Below, one piece after another: positions 27,176 to 36,208 of a DNA stretch of 64,000 nucleotides; position 1 is the stretch's first letter; every line of letters starts with the position of its first letter. A program made the position numbers and the translations under genes. The notes beneath the pieces are model-generated. The model was not told where the DNA came from. It ran no database searches and saw nothing but the letters and a program-made list of their open reading frames with translations. The stretch spans positions 124,001-188,000 of the forward strand of contig JANQLB010000084.1 in assembly GCA_028280805.1 (NCBI GenBank), written 5' to 3'. Source of the stretch: Tissierellales bacterium (GTDB lineage: Bacteria; Bacillota; Clostridia; Tissierellales; VENL01).

Positions 27176-29329
27176 ATGAATATTATAGACATATTATGTA
27201 AAGAGTTTAGTTTAAAAAAAACACAGGTAGAAAATACTATAAATCTTATTGATGAAGGCAATACTATTCCTTTCATTGCAAGATACAGAAAAGAACAAAC
27301 CGGTCAGTTAAGTGACATAGTATTAAGAGATTTAAACGACAGACTTATATACTTAAGGAATCTTGAAAATAGAAAAGAAGAAGTTATTAGATTAATTGAT
27401 GAACAAGGAAAATTAACAGACGAGTTAAAGGAAGAAATATTAAAAGCTGAGGTACTACAAAGAGTTGAGGATTTATACAGACCATATAAACCTAAGAAAA
27501 GTACAAGAGCTACTAAGGCTAAAGATAAGGGCTTAGAGCCTTTAGCAGAGATTGTATTTAATCAGGAAGTAAATGATGGGAGTATTGAAGACCTTGCAAA
27601 GCCTTTTATTGACGAAGAAAAAGGTGTGAATAGTGTTGAAGATGCTTATCAGGGGGCTATGGATATTATTGCTGAAAAGGTATCTGATGACCCGGAGTTT
27701 AGAGATATAATCAGAAAAATAACCTTTGCCAAAGGGATAGTTATCAGTAAAGCTGTAGACAAAGAAGAAAAATCGGTTTATGAGATGTACTATAGCTATA
27801 ATGAGCCTGTTAAAGTAATAGCAAACCATAGGATATTAGCTATAAATAGAGGTGAGAAAGAAAAGTTTGTAAAGGTAAAAATAGACAGTCCTGATGAAGA
27901 ATTAATAGATTTATTAAAATCTAAAATTATTATAAACAACAAAGCTATAACTACTCATTACCTTAATGACAGCATTGAAGACAGCTATAAAAGATTAATT
28001 TCACCTTCTATCGAAAGGGAGATTAGAAATATTCTAACTGAAAGGGCAGAGGAAGATGCCATTAATGTTTTTGGTCAGAATTTAGAACCTCTTCTTATGA
28101 TACCTCCTATCAAAGATAAAGTTGTAATGGGATTTGACCCTGCATATAGGACAGGATGTAAGATTGCAGTATTAGACGAAACAGGAAGACTTTTAGACTA
28201 TACAACTGTATATCCAACAGCACCACAAAATAAAGTTGAAGAAGCAAAGAAAGAATTAACTGCTTTAATTGAAAAATATAACATAGATATAATAGCTATA
28301 GGTAATGGTACTGCTTCTAGAGAATCCGAAATGATAGTAACTGATATGATTAAGGAATTAGATAGAAAGGTTTACTATACTATAGTAAGTGAAGCCGGGG
28401 CATCTGTTTATTCAGCATCAAAAGTTGCCAATGAGGAATACCCAGATATAAACGTATCAATAAGAGGAGCTATCTCAATAGCAAAAAGACTTCAAGATCC
28501 ATTAGCAGAGCTTGTAAAGATTGATCCTAAGCATGTTGGAGTTGGTCAGTATCAGCATGATTTAAATCAAGGAAAATTAGATGCAGCATTAGGTGCTGTG
28601 GTTGAAGACTGTGTTAATAGTGTAGGAGTTGATTTAAATACTGCTTCTGTATCATTACTAAGCTATATTTCCGGAGTTTCAAAAAGTGTAGCAAAAAACA
28701 TAGTAAAATATAGAGATGAAAATAAAAAATTCTCAAGTAGGGATGAGTTATTAAAGGTTAAAAGATTGGGAGATCAGACTTTTATTCAATGTGCAGGATT
28801 TTTAAGAATTTCTGATGGAAATAATGCGCTTGACAACACTTCTGTTCATCCTGAATCGTATGATGTAGCATTAAAGCTAATTAAAAAGCTTGGTTTTGAC
28901 GGAGAGGATATAAGAAAGGGTAATTTAAATGCAATAGACAATATGATTGAAAAAAATAGCATAGAGCAATTAGCTGGTGAGTTAGAGATTGGTGTTCCTA
29001 CGCTAAAGGACATTATCAAAGAACTTAAAAAGCCGGGCAGAGATCCAAGGGATGAAATGCCAAAGCCTATATTTAGGACAGACGTATTAAAAATGGAGGA
29101 TTTAAAGCCAGATATGGTATTAACAGGAACTGTTAGAAATGTTATAGATTTTGGAGCATTTGTGGACATTGGAGTTAAGCAGGATGGATTAGTTCACATT
29201 TCCGAGCTTAGCAATAAATTTGTCAAAAGACCTAATGACGTAGTGTCTGTTGGAGATGTAGTAAACGTAAGAATTATTGATGTAGATATAGAAAGAGGAA
29301 GAATTTCACTTAGTATGAAGGATTTATAA
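27176..29329 (+). CDS. tex: Tex family RNA-binding transcription accessory protein
   Basis: Protein of 717 residues with the full Tex layout. It has an N-terminal helical region (NTIPFIARYRKEQTGQLSD), a YqgF/RNase H-like domain (MGFDPAYRTGCKIAVLDETG, IAIGNGTASRESE), HhH motifs (LLSYISGVSKSVAKNIVKY) and a C-terminal S1 domain (GTVRNVIDFGAFVDIGVKQD, IDVERGRISLSMKDL). Tex binds nucleic acid and affects transcript and toxin-gene levels in several bacteria. ATG start after AAGGAG; no disruption seen. Confidence 0.96.
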   Translation: MNIIDILCKEFSLKKTQVENTINLIDEGNTIPFIARYRKEQTGQLSDIVLRDLNDRLIYLRNLENRKEEVIRLIDEQGKLTDELKEEILKAEVLQRVEDLYRPYKPKKSTRATKAKDKGLEPLAEIVFNQEVNDGSIEDLAKPFIDEEKGVNSVEDAYQGAMDIIAEKVSDDPEFRDIIRKITFAKGIVISKAVDKEEKSVYEMYYSYNEPVKVIANHRILAINRGEKEKFVKVKIDSPDEELIDLLKSKIIINNKAITTHYLNDSIEDSYKRLISPSIEREIRNILTERAEEDAINVFGQNLEPLLMIPPIKDKVVMGFDPAYRTGCKIAVLDETGRLLDYTTVYPTAPQNKVEEAKKELTALIEKYNIDIIAIGNGTASRESEMIVTDMIKELDRKVYYTIVSEAGASVYSASKVANEEYPDINVSIRGAISIAKRLQDPLAELVKIDPKHVGVGQYQHDLNQGKLDAALGAVVEDCVNSVGVDLNTASVSLLSYISGVSKSVAKNIVKYRDENKKFSSRDELLKVKRLGDQTFIQCAGFLRISDGNNALDNTSVHPESYDVALKLIKKLGFDGEDIRKGNLNAIDNMIEKNSIEQLAGELEIGVPTLKDIIKELKKPGRDPRDEMPKPIFRTDVLKMEDLKPDMVLTGTVRNVIDFGAFVDIGVKQDGLVHISELSNKFVKRPNDVVSVGDVVNVRIIDVDIERGRISLSMKDL

Positions 29330-29357
29330 GCTAACTAAGATTAAGAGGAGGAAAAAA

Positions 29358-30623
29358 ATGAGTTATAATAGTGAACACAATATAGCACAGTATAGACGTC
29401 GTTGGTACATTTGGTCAATACTTGCCCTGGCTTATATAGTTGTATTTTTTCATAGAGTGGCTGTAGGTGTAGTTAAGACTGAACTTATAGATGCTTTTAA
29501 TATTAGCGGTGTTGAATTTGGAAATCTGGGAGCTATGTATTCATGGCCTTATATGGTAATGCAAATTCCTTCAGGTATATTAGCTGATACTTTAGGAGCT
29601 AGAAAAACTGTTACCTTAGGAACTTTGTTAGCTGGTATAGGTTCTGTGATGTTTAGTTTGAGTGAGAATATAACTATGGCATACATTGGAAGACTAGTTG
29701 TAGGTCTTGGTGTATCTGTAGTATTTATATCATTACTAAAGATTTTATCACAGTGGTTTAAAGAAGATGAATTTGGAAGAATGTCAGGACTGACATCCTT
29801 TGTAGGTAATGGAGGATCATTACTTGCACAGTATCCATTAGTTATTATGGTTTCTTTAATGGGATGGAGAATGTCCTTTATGACTATTGGCTTAATTACG
29901 ATAGGAATTGCTGTATTTGTATATATTATTGTTAGAAATCGTCCAGAAGATGTAGGCCTTGCTCCCGTTACATCAAGGCTGGTTAAAAATAAGATTAGTT
30001 TAAAGGAGAGTATTAGAACCGTCTTTCTTAATCTAAGAACTTGGCCTGGATTTTTTATATTTGGAGGGATGTTTGGATCTTTAATAGCATTTATTGGTAC
30101 ATGGGGTGTATCCTATATGATGGATACCTATAATATTTCAAATGCACAAGCTTCTACTTTTACTATGACAGTTACTGTAGGGCTTATGGTAGGAAGTTTA
30201 GTAGTTGGTACAATTTCTGATAAATTACGCAGGAGAAAAGCACCTTTATTGATTTTTTCCATAGCATATTTTATATCTTGGATTATTTTGCTTTATGTAA
30301 TGCCGGGTAATATGCCTTTTGGTATTTTATACATTTTATTATTCGCTATGGGATTTACAGGAGCGGGTTTTGTTCTTTCTTGGGCATGTTCTAAGGAAGT
30401 TAATCCTTCTGAATATGCCGGTATATCAACTGCAATAGCCAATATGGGAGGTTTCTTATTTGCAGCAGTCATTCAGCCTTTAATAGGATATGTACTTAAT
30501 AACGACTATTCTATAGATTCATATAACAAGGCCTTCTTAATATGTCTAATATCTGCTGGTATCGCTGTATTAACTACTATCTTAATCAAAGAGACCAATT
30601 GTAGAAATATATATGAAGATTAG
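29358..30623 (+). CDS. MFS transporter
   Basis: Twelve-helix major facilitator of 421 residues. It has the cytoplasmic loop motif GILADTLGARKTVTLG between TM2 and TM3 and GTISDKLRRRKAPLL between TM8 and TM9. FHRVAVGVVKTEL in TM1 and the RPEDVGLAP linker after TM6 resemble organic-anion and sugar-acid permeases (UhpC/GudP-like), but the substrate cannot be assigned. ATG 29358 follows GAGGAGG, 28 bp after tex. A strong terminator closes the unit, so it may be co-transcribed with tex. Confidence 0.9.
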   Translation: MSYNSEHNIAQYRRRWYIWSILALAYIVVFFHRVAVGVVKTELIDAFNISGVEFGNLGAMYSWPYMVMQIPSGILADTLGARKTVTLGTLLAGIGSVMFSLSENITMAYIGRLVVGLGVSVVFISLLKILSQWFKEDEFGRMSGLTSFVGNGGSLLAQYPLVIMVSLMGWRMSFMTIGLITIGIAVFVYIIVRNRPEDVGLAPVTSRLVKNKISLKESIRTVFLNLRTWPGFFIFGGMFGSLIAFIGTWGVSYMMDTYNISNAQASTFTMTVTVGLMVGSLVVGTISDKLRRRKAPLLIFSIAYFISWIILLYVMPGNMPFGILYILLFAMGFTGAGFVLSWACSKEVNPSEYAGISTAIANMGGFLFAAVIQPLIGYVLNNDYSIDSYNKAFLICLISAGIAVLTTILIKETNCRNIYED

Positions 30624-30638
30624 GAATATCAACTATAA

Positions 30639-30674
30639 TAGAGTTCATCATTGAGTATGAACTCTAATTTTATT
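30639..30674 (+). terminator. Terminator after the MFS gene
   Basis: Perfect 10-bp stem TAGAGTTCAT / ATGAACTCTA (30639-30648, 30657-30666) with an 8-base loop, followed by ATTTTATT. Confidence 0.85.
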
Positions 30675-30678
30675 ACTG

Positions 30679-30707
30679 TTGAATTTTATTTTAATACATT
30701 ATATAAT
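30679..30707 (+). promoter_or_regulatory. Promoter of the amidohydrolase pair
   Basis: TTGAAT (30679-30684), 17-bp spacer, TATAAT (30702-30707), 45 bp before the TTG start of the first amidohydrolase gene. Confidence 0.65.
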
Positions 30708-30752
30708 TATATTTAGGAACACGAAATAAAATTATATTAAGGAGTGAGTATA

Positions 30753-31913
30753 TTGTTACTTATTAAGAACGGAAAAATTTATACAATGGCTGGAGAAATC
30801 ATTGAAAATGGTAGTATATTAATTGAGAACGGTAAAATTAAGGAAGTTGGTAAAGACATAGCTGTACCTTTAAATGCAGAAGTAATTGACGCACAGGGAA
30901 AGATGGTTACGCCGGGAATTGTTGAAAGTCACTGTCATTTAGGACTATTTGAAGATGCTATTGGATTTGAAGGAAATGATGTAAATGAAATGGTTGATCC
31001 ATTAACACCTCACATAAGAGCAATTGATGGTATTAATCCAATGGATAAGACGTTTGAAGAAGCATATAAAGGTGGAATAACTTCTGTAGTATCAGGACCG
31101 GGAAGTGCTAATGTAATAGGCGGTCAATTTGCGGCAATAAAAACTTATGGTAAAAGGTTAGATGATATGATTATTAAAGAACCAATAGCAATGAAGGTCG
31201 CTTTTGGTGAGAACCCTAAAAGAGTTTATAATGCACAAAGTAAATCTCCAATGACTAGGATGGCTATTAGTGCTATACTTAGAGAAACTTTATTTAAAGC
31301 TAAAGAGTATATTGAACAACTAGAAAAGAGTAAAGAAGATGAGTCAAAAAAGCCGAAATTTGACATGAGAATGGAAGCATTAATACCGGTTATTAAAAAA
31401 GAAATTCCGTTAAAAGCTCATGCTCATAGGGCAGATGATATATTTAATGCGTTAAGAATAGCTAAGGAATTCGATGTAGATATTACTCTTGAACACTGTA
31501 CAGAAGGTCATCTAATAACTGACTATTTACTAGAAGAAGGAAAAGCTTGTATTATAGGACCTTCCTTTGGCCATAGATCAAAGTTTGAATTAAAAAATCT
31601 TACATTTGAAACCCCGGGTATATTAAATAAAGCAGGAGTAAAAGTTGCTATTATGACTGATTCTCCCGTAGTTCCTCTTCACCATTTACCGCTTTGTGCT
31701 GGATTAGCAGTTAAAGCAGGAATGGATGAAATAGAAGCTTTAAAATCTATTACAATAAACGCGGCTGAAATTGTAGGTATTGCAGATAGAGTAGGAAGCA
31801 TAGAAGTTGGCAAAGATGCCGATATAGTAATATTTGATGGAAATCCGTTGCTGGATGTTGATTATGAAACAGTTGTTACTATTATAGATGGTAAAGTTGT
31901 ATATAAAAGATAA
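30753..31913 (+). CDS. Amidohydrolase, tandem copy 1
   Basis: Metal-dependent hydrolase of 386 residues, imidazolonepropionase/dihydroorotase superfamily. The beta-sandwich edge MLLIKNGKIYTMAGEIIENG is followed by the metal site ESHCHLGLFEDAIGFEGND (HxH), PLKAHAHRADD, LEHCTEGH and IMTDSPVVP (catalytic Asp). The C-terminus returns to the sandwich (GKDADIVIFDGNPL). TTG 30753 is preferred over GTG 30744 because AAGGAG overlaps the GTG and the paralog starts at the same residue. Substrate unknown. A close paralog follows 76 bp later. Confidence 0.9.
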   Translation: MLLIKNGKIYTMAGEIIENGSILIENGKIKEVGKDIAVPLNAEVIDAQGKMVTPGIVESHCHLGLFEDAIGFEGNDVNEMVDPLTPHIRAIDGINPMDKTFEEAYKGGITSVVSGPGSANVIGGQFAAIKTYGKRLDDMIIKEPIAMKVAFGENPKRVYNAQSKSPMTRMAISAILRETLFKAKEYIEQLEKSKEDESKKPKFDMRMEALIPVIKKEIPLKAHAHRADDIFNALRIAKEFDVDITLEHCTEGHLITDYLLEEGKACIIGPSFGHRSKFELKNLTFETPGILNKAGVKVAIMTDSPVVPLHHLPLCAGLAVKAGMDEIEALKSITINAAEIVGIADRVGSIEVGKDADIVIFDGNPLLDVDYETVVTIIDGKVVYKR

Positions 31914-31989
31914 TTAAATATTATATAATTATTAAATTATTTTAGAAAAAACGTAATTTAATAATAAAATTTTAAGAAGGAGAGATAAA

Positions 31990-33150
31990 ATGCTTTTCAT
32001 AAAAAATGGTAAGATATACACCATGACTGGTGAAATTATAGAAAATGGAAGTATTTTAGTTGAGGACGGAAAAATAAAAGCTATAGGTAAAGATGTTATA
32101 GCTCCGTCAGATGCTGAGATTATTGATGCAAAAGGTAGTATTATAATGCCCGGATTTGTTGAATCACATTGTCACTTGGGTCTTTCAGAAGATGCCATAG
32201 GGTTTGAAGGAAATGATGTAAATGAATATACAGATCCGGTAATGCCGCAGCTTAATGCTAAAGATGGAGTAAATCCTATGGATAAAACTCTTAAAGAAGC
32301 ATATGAAGCAGGAATCACAACTGCTACTACAGGACCGGGAAGTGCTAATGTTGTTGGCGGACAGTTTGTAGTAATTAAGACATATGGTGATAGAGTTGAT
32401 GATATGCTTATAAAAGACCCCGCTGCTATGAAAGTGGCTTTTGGAGAAAATCCAAAAAGGGTTTATAATTCTAAGAAGAAGTCTCCAATGACTAGAATGG
32501 CAATAGCAGCAATGCTTAGAGAAACTTTATTTAAGGCCAAAGAGTATCAAGAAAAACTTGATAAGAGTAAAGAAGATGAATCTAAGAAACCTGAATTTGA
32601 CATAAAGCTAGAGGCTATGACAAAGGTAATAAGAAGAGAAATTCCACTAAAGGCTCATGCTCATAGAGCAGATGACATATTTACTGCATTAAGAATAGCT
32701 AAAGAATTTGATGTAGATATTACTATAGACCACTGTACAGATGGACACCTAATAGCTGATTATTTAGCAGAAGAAGGAAAAGGCTGTATTGTAGGTCCTA
32801 CTTTAGGACATAGAAGTAAGTTTGAAACTAAGAACAAAACTTTTGAAACTTTAAATATTCTTAATAAAGCTGGAGTTAAAGTTGCTATAACCACAGATTC
32901 TCCCGTAGTTCCTCTGCATTACCTTCCATTATGTGCAGGTAAAGCAGTTAAAGCAGGTATGGACGAAATGGAAGCTCTTAAGGCTATAACTATATATCCG
33001 GCAGAGATATTGGGGTTACAAGATAGAATAGGGAGTCTTGAGGTTGGAAAAGATGCTGACATAGTAATCTTTGATGGTAATCCGATAATGGATGTAGATT
33101 GTAATACTTTAGTAACAATTATAGATGGAAAAATTGTGTATAAAGCTTAA
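31990..33150 (+). CDS. Amidohydrolase, tandem copy 2
   Basis: Paralog of the preceding gene, 386 residues, colinear from MLFIKNGKIYTMTGEIIENG to GKDADIVIFDGNPI. All metal and catalytic positions are kept: ESHCHLGLSEDAIGFEGND, LKAHAHRADD, DHCTDGH and TTDSPVVP. Differences are spread along the length, so the duplication is not recent. ATG 31990 follows AAGGAGAG. It may have a different substrate from copy 1. Comparable genes are sometimes annotated as imidazolonepropionase-like, but no hut genes are nearby. Confidence 0.9.
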   Translation: MLFIKNGKIYTMTGEIIENGSILVEDGKIKAIGKDVIAPSDAEIIDAKGSIIMPGFVESHCHLGLSEDAIGFEGNDVNEYTDPVMPQLNAKDGVNPMDKTLKEAYEAGITTATTGPGSANVVGGQFVVIKTYGDRVDDMLIKDPAAMKVAFGENPKRVYNSKKKSPMTRMAIAAMLRETLFKAKEYQEKLDKSKEDESKKPEFDIKLEAMTKVIRREIPLKAHAHRADDIFTALRIAKEFDVDITIDHCTDGHLIADYLAEEGKGCIVGPTLGHRSKFETKNKTFETLNILNKAGVKVAITTDSPVVPLHYLPLCAGKAVKAGMDEMEALKAITIYPAEILGLQDRIGSLEVGKDADIVIFDGNPIMDVDCNTLVTIIDGKIVYKA

Positions 33151-33158
33151 TTTTCTAC

Positions 33159-33186
33159 TTGACATATTGTTATTAATATGTAATAA
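33159..33186 (+). promoter_or_regulatory. Promoter of the FMN riboswitch transcript
   Basis: TTGACA (33159-33164), 16-bp spacer, TAATAA (33181-33186) with TG just before the -10. It lies about 25 bp upstream of the aptamer. Confidence 0.65.
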
Positions 33187-33211
33187 TAAACTCAAATTTA
33201 ATATTGATTTT

Positions 33212-33330
33212 AATCTTCAGGGCAGGGTGAAATTCCCGACCGGCGGTATAGTCCGCTAGCTGCATGGCAGTTGATCTGGTGAGATTCCAGAACCGACAGT
33301 AAAGTCTGGATGGGAGAAGGTTGATATATT
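33212..33330 (+). ncRNA. FMN riboswitch (RFN element)
   Basis: The conserved RFN blocks appear in order: CTTCAGGGCAGGGTGAAATT, CCCGACCGGCGGTA, a variable hairpin GCTAGCTGCATGGCAGTTGA, CTGGTGAGATTCCAGAACCG, ACAGTAAAGTCTGGATGGGA and AGAAGG. These form the six-helix junction that binds FMN. A terminator hairpin follows at 33371 and the riboflavin transporter gene comes next, so FMN excess should stop ribU transcription. Confidence 0.97.
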
Positions 33331-33370
33331 AATCTTATATTTAATATTAAGGTTTTATTGAAAAGTTATG

Positions 33371-33403
33371 CCCCTTGAAGAATTTTGTTCAAGGGGTTTT
33401 TAA
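33371..33403 (+). terminator. FMN riboswitch expression-platform terminator
   Basis: Perfect 9-bp stem CCCCTTGAA / TTCAAGGGG (33371-33379 and 33388-33396) followed by TTTTTAAAT. It lies between the aptamer and ribU, as expected for transcription attenuation. Confidence 0.9.
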
Positions 33404-33465
33404 ATTTGCATAGCTCCCATCAAAATTATAGAAATCAAAACTATTAATTAATGGAGGCGATTAGT

Positions 33466-34077
33466 ATGTTAGCAGCAAAACGAAAACTTAGTATCAGATC
33501 AATGACTAAAATATCTCTTTTATCAGTTATAGGATTTGTAGTAATGCTGATAGAATTTCCGCTGGGTATTTTCCCGGAATTCTTAAAGCTTGATTTAAGT
33601 GATATACCAGCGTTAATTGGCTCTTTTACCATGGGTCCAATAGCTGGAGTTATAATTCAGTTAATACAAAATATTCTTCATGCTTCTGTTAAGCTTGCAG
33701 AGACTGGAGGAGTAGGACAGTTAGCAAGCTTTATGGTAGGTAGTGTATTTGTTTTTACAGCAGGTTCTATTTATGCCAGAAGAAAATCATTTAAGACTGC
33801 AATACTGGCTATGGTAGTTGGAACAATATCAATGTCCTTATTTGCAGCTATATTTAATTACTTAATTTTCATACCGCTTTATGCAAGATATTTTGGAATA
33901 CCTTTAGAAAAGTATATTGATATGGTTGTAGATATGGCACAAAAAGTCAATAAATTAGTAGTTAATTATGAAACTCTGATTTTCATTTCAATTTTTCCGT
34001 TTAATCTTTTAAAAGGTACAATAGTTTCATTCATAACATTATTATTGTATAAGAAAATATCTCCATATCTACGATAA
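33466..34077 (+). CDS. ribU: Riboflavin transporter, ECF S component (RibU)
   Basis: Integral membrane substrate-binding subunit of 203 residues with about six hydrophobic helices. Features are LSVIGFVVMLIEFPLGIFPE, LKLDLSDIPALIGSFTMGPI (the S-component signature), ILHASVKLAETGGVGQLASF and FNYLIFIPLYARYFGIP. The FMN riboswitch upstream fixes the substrate as riboflavin. The energising EcfA/A'/T module is not in the window. ATG 33466 is chosen because GGAGG lies 8 bp ahead; an earlier ATG overlaps that site. Confidence 0.96.
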   Translation: MLAAKRKLSIRSMTKISLLSVIGFVVMLIEFPLGIFPEFLKLDLSDIPALIGSFTMGPIAGVIIQLIQNILHASVKLAETGGVGQLASFMVGSVFVFTAGSIYARRKSFKTAILAMVVGTISMSLFAAIFNYLIFIPLYARYFGIPLEKYIDMVVDMAQKVNKLVVNYETLIFISIFPFNLLKGTIVSFITLLLYKKISPYLR

Positions 34078-34092
34078 ATTACTGTTTTTTAT

Positions 34093-34136
34093 AAAAAGCA
34101 TGGTAAGACATAAAATACTTATCATGCTTTTTTATT
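34093..34136 (+). terminator. ribU terminator
   Basis: AAAAGCATGGTAAG / CTTATCATGCTTTT, 14 pairs with one mismatch, then a continuing T-run (TTTTTTATTG). It starts 16 bp after ribU. Confidence 0.88.
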
Positions 34137-34263
34137 GTTATGGAAATAAAATGTATTAATTTATTTTAGTCAATAATAATTGTGTAGTATAATATTTATA
34201 TAACAATAAATTTTCTTTCAAGATAATAAGCATTTAAGCCATTATTATTTAGGAGGGATAAAA

Positions 34264-35394
34264 GTGCTTTCAGGAAATCATTATTTTATAAAGCTCATTA
34301 TAGTATTAATTAGTATTATTCCTACAGTAATAAATATAGACAATCAGCAGATTTCACTTTTTATTTTTTACTTACTTCTATATATTTTAAATATCAGAAT
34401 CAGAAAAATTATTACTGTCAAGCAATTTTTAATATTATCTTTATTTTGTGACTTCGTAATTATTTATATTATGTTTAATACATTTAACGGCTTAATCTAT
34501 TTATTAACCTTAATAATTATAATTGACGGCATAGTTTGCATAAAAAATTACAACTATGGTATTGTTATAGTTAGCAGCTTGTTTATGATGTATCTTATCA
34601 AGGATATGGAACTTGAGAGTATATTATTAGCATTATTTACTGTTTGTTATATATTTCTTTTTACTCAGTCAATTACATTAAAAAATAAGAAAATAGCAGA
34701 AATAGAATATTTGTATGATGATGTAAGACGTTACAGCTATGAGCTTGAAAAAGCAAAAAAACAGGTTGAGTTATATTCAAGCAAGGTAGAGAAGTTAGCT
34801 CAAGTACAAGAAAGAGCTAGAATATCAACAGAAATTCATGATACTATAGGTCATAGACTAACTGCATTGCTTCTGCAAATGGAAGCAGGAGTTAGATTAT
34901 TAGAGAATAATAAGGAAAAATCAAAGGAGCTTTTACAGGCATCCGTTGAAAATTTAAGAGAAAGTATAGATATACTAAGAGAAACTGTTATGAGTATAAA
35001 GCCTAAAGAGCATAAAAACATTATTTTTTCAATTAAAGAGATGATTAATAAATTCAAGAATGATACTGATATTAATGTTACACTAAATATTAATGGTAAT
35101 CCTATAAAATTATATCCCGGAGCAGAGTTAGTATTATATAAAAACACTCAGGAGGCTTTAACTAATGCTGCAAGACATAGTAAAGCAGAAAACATAATAA
35201 TAAACTTAGCTTATACAGACAAGGAAGTTTTAGCCACTATAGCTAATGATGGATTTATAGCTAGAGACATAAAAAAAGGATTAGGTATAACAGCAATGGA
35301 AGAAAGATTGAGCTTTATAGGTGGAAGGTTAAACATCTATACAAATGATAAGTTCATTATTGAAAACATAATCCCTATTAAAGATATACGGTAG
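34264..35394 (+). CDS. Sensor histidine kinase, NarL/DesK type
   Basis: Membrane kinase of 376 residues. Residues 1-140 contain about six hydrophobic segments with almost no external loops, as in intramembrane-sensing kinases. A coiled coil (VRRYSYELEKAKKQVEL) leads to the HisKA_3 box RISTEIHDTIGHRLTALLLQ with phospho-acceptor His192. A HATPase domain (NTQEALTNAARHS, GLGITAMEERLSFIGG) ends the protein. GTG 34264 follows AGGAGGG. The response regulator follows 21 bp later and an ABC-2 exporter follows that, an arrangement common for membrane-stress or antibiotic-response systems. Confidence 0.93.
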   Translation: MLSGNHYFIKLIIVLISIIPTVINIDNQQISLFIFYLLLYILNIRIRKIITVKQFLILSLFCDFVIIYIMFNTFNGLIYLLTLIIIIDGIVCIKNYNYGIVIVSSLFMMYLIKDMELESILLALFTVCYIFLFTQSITLKNKKIAEIEYLYDDVRRYSYELEKAKKQVELYSSKVEKLAQVQERARISTEIHDTIGHRLTALLLQMEAGVRLLENNKEKSKELLQASVENLRESIDILRETVMSIKPKEHKNIIFSIKEMINKFKNDTDINVTLNINGNPIKLYPGAELVLYKNTQEALTNAARHSKAENIIINLAYTDKEVLATIANDGFIARDIKKGLGITAMEERLSFIGGRLNIYTNDKFIIENIIPIKDIR

Positions 35395-35415
35395 TTTAAA
35401 ATTGGAGGTGATTAC

Positions 35416-36054
35416 TTGAGTATAAACGTGCTTGTAGTAGATGACGACAAAATTGTAAGAGACAGCATGAAGATAATACTTTCCATGGATGGTGATATTA
35501 ATGTTGTTGGGACTAGTTCTAACGGAGATGAGGCTTTTGAGTTTTGCAGACATAACAGAGTTGATGTAGCTTTAATGGACATCAGAATGCCGGTTTGTGA
35601 TGGAGTACTGGGAACTAAGAAAATTAAAGAGACATTCCCTAGTATTAAAATTATTATACTTACTACATTCAATGATGATGAGTATATTGTTCGGGCATTA
35701 AAAAATGGAGCTTCTGGCTACCTACTAAAAAACATCTCACCGGATAAGATAATTAAAGACATAAAAGCAGTACATAGCGGTAACATGTTAATACATTCAG
35801 ATGTTGCAAAAAAGATAGGAGAATTACTTAGTTTAGAAAAAAAAGATAATTACTCTGCATATAACTTAAAGAATAATGAAATTAAGATTATGCAGTTAAT
35901 TTCTGATGGATATACAAACAAAGAGATAGCTGGAAAAATGTTTCTTAGTGAAGGTACTGTAAAAAATAAAATTTCAGATATACTTAGAAAGTTAAACTTA
36001 AGAGACAGGACTCAAATAGCAATATATTATCTTAAGGGAGGAAAACTTAAATAA
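35416..36054 (+). CDS. Response regulator, NarL/LuxR type
   Basis: Transcription factor of 212 residues. The receiver domain starts INVLVVDDDKIVRDSMKII, with phospho-acceptor Asp55 in ALMDIRMP and the Lys in YLLKNISPDK. The C-terminal LuxR-type HTH reads MQLISDGYTNKEIAGKMFLS, then EGTVKNKISDILRKL. TTG 35416 follows GGAGGTG. It is partner of the preceding kinase. The probable target is the ABC operon starting 155 bp downstream, though a terminator lies between. Confidence 0.94.
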   Translation: MSINVLVVDDDKIVRDSMKIILSMDGDINVVGTSSNGDEAFEFCRHNRVDVALMDIRMPVCDGVLGTKKIKETFPSIKIIILTTFNDDEYIVRALKNGASGYLLKNISPDKIIKDIKAVHSGNMLIHSDVAKKIGELLSLEKKDNYSAYNLKNNEIKIMQLISDGYTNKEIAGKMFLSEGTVKNKISDILRKLNLRDRTQIAIYYLKGGKLK

Positions 36055-36063
36055 TTAATATAT

Positions 36064-36087
36064 AGTGTCATACAGACACTTTTTTTA
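36064..36087 (+). terminator. Two-component operon terminator
   Basis: AGTGTC / GACACT (36064-36069, 36075-36080) directly followed by seven T residues. Confidence 0.82.
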
Positions 36088-36208
36088 TGCAGTGATTCCG
36101 TAATTTAAAGAATGACTTAAGTCATTTAGAGTGGTTACTTTTAGTGATAGAAATGTTTAATAGATATAAGTAAAATATAAACACAAAGAAAAAAAGGAGG
36201 TTTTAGAT

